From JBCCRH01 sp039208045 (GTDB taxonomy: Bacteria > Bacteroidota > Bacteroidia > Chitinophagales > Saprospiraceae): DNA of 18,861 bases. The notes beneath the pieces were generated by a model that saw only the letters and a list, made by a program, of their open reading frames with translations, was not told the DNA's origin and searched no databases. Where the stretch lies: positions 1-18,861 of the forward strand of contig JBCCRH010000062.1 of the NCBI GenBank assembly GCA_039208045.1. Reading direction: 5' to 3'. Each line of letters begins with the position of its first letter. Within the stretch, counting starts at the first letter, position 1. The position numbers were made by a program, and so were the translations under genes. This document shows, piece by piece, positions 14,726 to 18,861 of this stretch.

Positions 14726-16617
14726 ACACTAGCTTCTTTTTGAATACCACGAATTGTTTTTCTGATCCCCACTTCCTGGATTTTTTGCCGTAAGGCTTGC
14801 GCCTGAAAAATTTCGAGCAGGCTAAAATACAATAAACTTCCGCCTAAAATGAAAAGCGTAAGCACCATATTAAGCACAAAAACAGCCACCACCGTCAGGA
14901 CAATACTGCTAAACTGACTCAACGCAGGTTCTTCTAGGTGTACCACCCAACTGACCATATCCAGGAAGAACCACAAAAAGACGGTATCCGAAATAGAAAT
15001 AAATAAAAAGGAGAGAAAGAATAGAATCAGCATCAGCGAAAAGGCTTGGCTAAACCGTTGCTGCAATAGCCGAAAGGCCAATTTCAAACCAACAAAAACA
15101 GATCGTTGGGGTTGCTGGAGCAAAAATAGCCAGAGCAAAAATACGGGCAGCACCAATATGATGAGTGCACTGATGTACCAAAACGAGCTAACAGCGGAGA
15201 CGATACCAAGAGGATTCAAGACAACCGTCAGAAAAACGAGGAGTAGCAGGGCACAGCCAAAGAGCACTTTAAGCCACAGCATCACCTGCTGACGCGAACT
15301 GCTTACCTCCAAAGCTGCTTCTTTGCGCACTAGTCGCTGAACACCAAAAACGAGGAAAGACAGCATAAGGCAACTGAATATAGATACCCACCAAGTAGCT
15401 TCGGAGTAGAAATACTGCCCTGCATTTTCAAAACTAGCAAAAAAGTCTTCAGGGAAGACAAACAAACCAGCAGGCTCAACCGGTGAAAGTAGGAACACGC
15501 CTGTCGCGAAAAGTGCAGTACAAGCCAAGCAAATCAGCACGATAGCGCCTAGGTATTTTCGCAAAAGCGAAAAAATATCAGCAAAGAGGCTCCCGCTGTT
15601 TTTGGTCGCCTGAAAATTGATGGCATCCGGGCTATCGGGAGGTACCCTGTTCAAGCTACGCGCTTGGCCAAAACCTATTTTCGATTTTATCCAAGGATAA
15701 ACGATAAAGTAGGCAATAACAAAAGTAAGGCAAGCGAAAATAAATAATCCTCGGACAAGGTTCGGCGTATTGGTATTGCGCGTCAAAAAGCCCTCAAAAA
15801 AGCCTGCCAAAATGATAATGGGCGCAATACCAATCATAATTTTTAAGCCTCTACGGGCAGATTGTTGGAAGGCTTGCATACGGCGGTAAGTGCCCGGAAA
15901 GATCAGCCCGCTTCCCATCGTTAGCCCCGCTCCCCCTGCAATGATAATGGCTGATATTTCTAAAGTGCCATGTATCCAGATAGTAAGAAAAGACTCCCAA
16001 AATAGGCCCCTTGCAATAAAAAAGTACTGAAAAACGCCCACCATGATGCCATTGCGAATCAGTATACCTATGGAGCCAATATAGGTGACACCCAGCACAA
16101 AAGTCAAAAAAGCCACCCAAAGATTATTGATCGTAATACCCAAAAACATATCAAACCGTCCTCTCCCTTTGTAGATGGCCATAGGGTCATCATTATCAAT
16201 ATTTCGGAGGGTCTCGGCCACATAATCTTCCCCTAGAATGAGCGTAGCAAACGCTGTATCCATCGCACTAGACAGCATGCCAATCAAGAAAGAAAGCACA
16301 AACACGACAAAAGCTAACAGAAACGAGTGCCGCGATTCGTGCATGAGCCTGGGCAGGTCATCGCTCCAAAAGGAGAGGAGCCGCTTTGCCCGCGACTTCC
16401 GATTGCTGTAAATCCGAAAAAAGATACGCTGCGCCAAGCTATTGAGGTACACTCGCACCGAGCGGTTGGGATAGTACGTACGAGAATAAGACAGGTCATC
16501 CGTGATTTGCACAAAGAGGTCGTGCATTTTCTCAGGGGAGCTGTAGCGGCCGTCCAGCACCTGCTCAAACTCCTTCCACTTGTCTTTATTTTGTTTGATG
16601 AAGTTGGTTTCTTTCAT
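14722..16617 (-). CDS. SpoIIM-family integral membrane protein with an extra C-terminal membrane domain
   Basis: Residues 1-95 are soluble and helical. Residues 96-310 form the stage II sporulation protein M-like membrane domain, with the family hallmark HGTLEISAIIIAGGAGL at 216-232 and GLIFPGTYRR at 237-246. In spore formers SpoIIM is part of the engulfment complex. In Bacteroidota the family instead sits in MoxR/RDD clusters and has no known activity. Most relatives end near 325 residues. This one is 631 long and continues with about six more hydrophobic segments, near 355-377, 408-428, 446-468, 478-500, 524-545 and 572-600. That second part was not recognised. The start overlaps the Fic stop as ATGA and the stop overlaps the DUF4129 start as ATGA. 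There is no internal stop or frameshift, so the long form looks real. Confidence 0.85.
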   Translation of the reverse strand: MKETNFIKQNKDKWKEFEQVLDGRYSSPEKMHDLFVQITDDLSYSRTYYPNRSVRVYLNSLAQRIFFRIYSNRKSRAKRLLSFWSDDLPRLMHESRHSFLLAFVVFVLSFLIGMLSSAMDTAFATLILGEDYVAETLRNIDNDDPMAIYKGRGRFDMFLGITINNLWVAFLTFVLGVTYIGSIGILIRNGIMVGVFQYFFIARGLFWESFLTIWIHGTLEISAIIIAGGAGLTMGSGLIFPGTYRRMQAFQQSARRGLKIMIGIAPIIILAGFFEGFLTRNTNTPNLVRGLFIFACLTFVIAYFIVYPWIKSKIGFGQARSLNRVPPDSPDAINFQATKNSGSLFADIFSLLRKYLGAIVLICLACTALFATGVFLLSPVEPAGLFVFPEDFFASFENAGQYFYSEATWWVSIFSCLMLSFLVFGVQRLVRKEAALEVSSSRQQVMLWLKVLFGCALLLLVFLTVVLNPLGIVSAVSSFWYISALIILVLPVFLLWLFLLQQPQRSVFVGLKLAFRLLQQRFSQAFSLMLILFFLSFLFISISDTVFLWFFLDMVSWVVHLEEPALSQFSSIVLTVVAVFVLNMVLTLFILGGSLLYFSLLEIFQAQALRQKIQEVGIRKTIRGIQKEASV

Positions 16618-17168
16618 TGCTCGTCCCCCTTTTCGTAGCCTTCGTAATAGTAGGACTGTTCGATACCTTTAAAAATCACTTCTCGATTATTCACTTCTTC
16701 AGTCAAGTTTTCAGAAAATAGCACTCTAATTTCTAAGGTGTTCACTGGGCTTCGTTCCATCGCTTGCAAGTAAAGGGTCTTGTCCACGAACTGCCAGTTT
16801 ACCACCTTTTTAAGTTGCTTCTTCAGAATCATATCCAGCCAGATACGCATCGCTCGGCCATTGCCTTCCAGGAAAGGATGAGCAATATTCATTTCTACAT
16901 ACTTTACGATGATTTCCTCAAAGGTGCGCTCGGGCAGTTGCTCAATCTTCTCCAAGGCTTCCTTGAGATAAAGGGCATTGGCAAACCGGAAATTCCCTTT
17001 CGTAATATTTAACGTTCGGATGTGACCCGCAAAGTCGTACAAGCCACCAAACAAGTATTGATGAATGGCTTGCAGTCCCTTGGTCGTTCCCACTTCCATT
17101 GTGTCAATATCCCCAGATTCAAATAGTCGGTAAGCGTTTTCCAAGCTTTTGCCGTCAATGCTTTTCAT
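16614..17168 (-). CDS. fic: Fic-domain AMP-transferase, class III self-inhibited type
   Basis: Fic enzymes transfer AMP from ATP to a hydroxyl of a target protein. The 184-residue protein has the complete motif HPFLEGNGRAMR at 97-108, with catalytic H97, the acidic E101 that binds the metal, and R105 and R108 for the phosphates. The flap region GLYDFAGHIR at 42-51 is also typical. Near the C-terminus, S172-Y-Y-Y-E176-G177 fits the S-x-x-x-E-G inhibitory motif of class III Fic proteins such as the Neisseria meningitidis enzyme, whose glutamate blocks ATP binding. A separate antitoxin is therefore not expected, and none is seen. Related class III enzymes modify DNA gyrase; the target here is unknown. 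The gene heads the SpoIIM-MoxR-DUF58 operon, and its TGA overlaps the SpoIIM ATG (ATGA), an unusual setting for a toxin-like enzyme. Confidence 0.93.
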   Translation of the reverse strand: MKSIDGKSLENAYRLFESGDIDTMEVGTTKGLQAIHQYLFGGLYDFAGHIRTLNITKGNFRFANALYLKEALEKIEQLPERTFEEIIVKYVEMNIAHPFLEGNGRAMRIWLDMILKKQLKKVVNWQFVDKTLYLQAMERSPVNTLEIRVLFSENLTEEVNNREVIFKGIEQSYYYEGYEKGDEQ

Positions 17169-17207
17169 TCAGTGGTTTTGTTGGTCGATGTATTAACTTT
17201 TATATTC

Positions 17208-17291
17208 TCGTGGATTGCAAATCCACTGGGCGCGTGCTGAGCTGTAAAAATAAAGCTTAGCCCGTGCCAAGCGGATTTGCAATCCGCTTAG
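17208..17291. repeat. REP/BIME-like double hairpin in the fic-RDD intergenic region
   Basis: Two hairpins share the core GGATT/AATCC in opposite orientation. One is at 17210-17226 (7-bp stem, GCA loop) and one at 17269-17289 (9-bp stem, TGC loop). Between them, two arms at about 17229-17243 and 17254-17268 are inverted copies matching at about 12 of 15 positions around an A-rich centre. The whole 84-bp unit is therefore symmetric. It resembles REP pairs (BIMEs), which are mobilised by RAYT transposases. No transposase is in the window. The rest of the 252-bp gap (17169-17420) shows no gene. Confidence 0.7.
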
Positions 17292-17420
17292 CTCTAAGAG
17301 CCTCAATTTAAGTTTTTTTCCACACGCTACCAATCCCACGAAGAGATGCACTACCCAGCCATAGAAAAAACCACTTTTTCTCCCGTTCTTTGTGGGGCAA
17401 TTAAACAATAACCACTGTGG

Positions 17421-18173
17421 ATGGCCACCAAAATTGATATTACAACCACTCAGCATGTCACGATAGAGTATGAGCTCGCCAGCCTGCGCGATCGCATACT
17501 GGCCTATCTGATCGATGCAGTCATCATCGTTGTGCTGTACTTTGTGGTTATTTTGGGTGCCCTACAGCTGTTTGCGGGTGCCGTGACGGATGGAAGTAGT
17601 ATGAGTTTGTACATCGTGTATGCTCTCTCGCCCTTGCTGCTATTTCTATTTTATCACCTGCTGTCTGAGATTTTGGCGGATGGGCAATCGTGGGGGAAGA
17701 AGGCGATGAGCCTAAAAGTGGTGCGGCTGGATGGAAAAGAACCGGGCTTAACTGACTACCTACTGCGGGCCGTTTTTCACATTATTGATAGTGTTTTTTC
17801 CCTCGGTATTATTGGAGCGATGTTGATTAGTTCGTCTGCCAAAAACCAGCGGTTGGGGGATCTGACGGCCAACACGGCGGTGATCCGCTTGAAGAATACG
17901 CAACAATTTCGGCTGGAAGATATTTTAAAGATCAATTCGATTGAGGATTATGAACCAAAATACCTGGAGGTGACGCAACTAAGTGAGCAGGATATGCTGT
18001 TAATCAAAAGCGTGCTGGGCCGCCATCAGCGTTACCGCAATGAAGCCCATCGGCAAGCGATCAAGGAACTGGCGGAGCACCTAGCGGGACTATTAGATAT
18101 TGATGATAAAGAACAATCACAAACGGAGTTTTTAAAAACGTTGATTCGAGATTATATCGTGTTGACTAGATAA
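17421..18173 (+). CDS. RDD family membrane protein
   Basis: This is a 250-residue RDD-domain protein. The domain covers about residues 13-157: LRDRILAYLIDAVII at 22-36 with the conserved Arg and Asp at the first helix, hydrophobic segments at about 29-50, 63-83 and 118-137, the loop ADGQSWGKKAMSLKVVRLDG at 86-105, and the closing QRLGDLTANTAVI at 143-155. The remaining 95 residues form a soluble, charged, helical tail that I do not recognise. RDD proteins have no settled function; some have been proposed as transporters. The gene is divergent from the Fic-SpoIIM-MoxR operon. RDD proteins commonly accompany SpoIIM and MoxR genes, so it probably belongs to the same module. An ATG 15 bp past its stop opens the methyltransferase gene, so the two may share a transcript. 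Confidence 0.9.
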   Translation: MATKIDITTTQHVTIEYELASLRDRILAYLIDAVIIVVLYFVVILGALQLFAGAVTDGSSMSLYIVYALSPLLLFLFYHLLSEILADGQSWGKKAMSLKVVRLDGKEPGLTDYLLRAVFHIIDSVFSLGIIGAMLISSSAKNQRLGDLTANTAVIRLKNTQQFRLEDILKINSIEDYEPKYLEVTQLSEQDMLLIKSVLGRHQRYRNEAHRQAIKELAEHLAGLLDIDDKEQSQTEFLKTLIRDYIVLTR

Positions 18174-18188
18174 GTAGAACATAAAGGT

Positions 18189-18861
18189 ATGGGGCGAAGA
18201 AGAAGAAAGCCATTTGTTATAGAAGGACTGACTCTTACGGGAATAGCGGACAAGGGCAAAAGTGTTGGGCGCGACGAAGAAGGGCGCGTGGTATTTGTGA
18301 CCGACGCGGCGCCAGGGGATGTAGTGGATGTGCTGGTATACAAAAAGAAAAAAGGCTTTCTGCTCGGTACGCCTCAAAAAATTATTACGTATTCCGAAGA
18401 TCGCACCGAGCCATTTTGTGAGCATTTTGGTAAATGTGGAGGCTGCAAGTGGCAGCACCTGTCTTATGAGGCGCAATTAAAGCATAAGGAGACTGTCGTG
18501 CGAAATGCCATGCAGCGCATTGGCAAAGTGGAAATCGAGGAAGTCTTGCCCATTTTGCCAGCACTGGACACCACGTTTTACCGCAATAAAATGGAGTTTG
18601 CCTTTTCGAATAAGCGCTGGCTGACCAGAGAAGAAATCACGTCCGACGTTTCGAATAAAGCCGACGTGCTAGGCTTCCACCCACAAGGCGCTTTTGATAA
18701 GGTGATTGACATCAAAAAGTGCTGGCTACAGCCAGACCCATCCAACGCTATTCGCAATAAAGTACGAGAAATTGCTATTCAGCAACGGCTACCTTTCTTC
18801 GATGCCCGAGCGAATGAGGGCTTCTTGCGGCACATTTTAGTACGTACTTCTTCTTTAGGTG
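18189..18861 (+). CDS. rlmD: 23S rRNA (uracil-C5)-methyltransferase RlmD-like, 3' end outside window
   Basis: This is the first 224 codons of a SAM-dependent RNA m5U methyltransferase; the frame is open to the window edge. It starts MGRRRRKPF. Residues about 10-65 form a TRAM RNA-binding domain, in which KSVGRDEEGRVVFV and APGDVVDV are typical. The iron-sulfur cluster ligands follow: C77, C83 and C86 in CEHFGKCGGCKWQH, then C178 in DIKKCWL. FYRNKMEFAFSN at 130-141 is the conserved segment after the cluster. The SAM-binding motifs and catalytic cysteine lie beyond the edge. The four cysteines favour RlmD (U1939 of 23S rRNA) or the RlmC/RlmCD relatives over TrmA. The choice of RlmD follows usual annotation in Bacteroidota and is not proven by the visible part. 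Confidence 0.88.
   Translation, partial: MGRRRRKPFVIEGLTLTGIADKGKSVGRDEEGRVVFVTDAAPGDVVDVLVYKKKKGFLLGTPQKIITYSEDRTEPFCEHFGKCGGCKWQHLSYEAQLKHKETVVRNAMQRIGKVEIEEVLPILPALDTTFYRNKMEFAFSNKRWLTREEITSDVSNKADVLGFHPQGAFDKVIDIKKCWLQPDPSNAIRNKVREIAIQQRLPFFDARANEGFLRHILVRTSSLG

Noticed and set aside
17193..17456. 87-codon minus-strand open frame across the fic-RDD intergenic region
   Set aside because: It runs through the double hairpin and into the RDD start, and shows no domain.

Overview
The window reads as chromosomal DNA of a Bacteroidota bacterium, most likely a Saprospira/Lewinella-type relative. This is inferred from family content (DUF3109, short bacteroidete-type pterin dehydratase, TolB-propeller/Omp85 fusion beside prfA, MoxR/DUF58/DUF4350/DUF4129/SpoIIM cluster), from the lack of Shine-Dalgarno sequences before most starts, and from promoter-like boxes of the bacteroidete type (TTG spaced from TAnnTTTG). 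No rRNA, tRNA, CRISPR array, transposase or phage gene was seen. Both window edges cut a gene: an M42 peptidase on the left and an RlmD-type methyltransferase on the right.

Layout. 1-2300 (+): a tight run of M42 aminopeptidase (5' end missing), pterin-4a-carbinolamine dehydratase and a methionine/kynurenine-type aminotransferase. 2297-2875 (-): a cysteine-rich DUF3109 protein that overlaps the aminotransferase stop to stop. 2896-3054: a 159-bp imperfect palindrome resembling a MITE or large intergenic repeat. 3132-3983 (-): two paralogous ArsR-type repressors, each with its own promoter-like box and hairpin terminator. 4134-4829 (-) tsaB and 4920-5999 (+) prfA are divergent translation genes. 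6022-9537 (-): a 1171-residue secreted outer-membrane protein with a peptidase-MA-like region, a TolB-like propeller and an Omp85-like barrel. 9702-10340 (+): a glyoxalase-II-like metallo-hydrolase.

10337-17168 (-) is one dense operon. Read in the direction of transcription it is Fic AMP-transferase, SpoIIM-family membrane protein, DUF4129, DUF4350, MoxR ATPase, DUF58. Most junctions are ATGA or TAATG overlaps. An RDD membrane protein is transcribed divergently at 17421-18173 and is followed 15 bp later by the partial rlmD. The shared upstream region holds a REP/BIME-like double hairpin.

How the genes may work together. The MoxR/DUF58 pair with its membrane partners is a recurring but poorly understood chaperone-like or envelope-maturation module. 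Its unusual features here are the translationally coupled, self-inhibited Fic enzyme at its head and the second membrane domain on the SpoIIM protein. The other strong points of interest are the propeller-Omp85 fusion protein and the two repeat elements.
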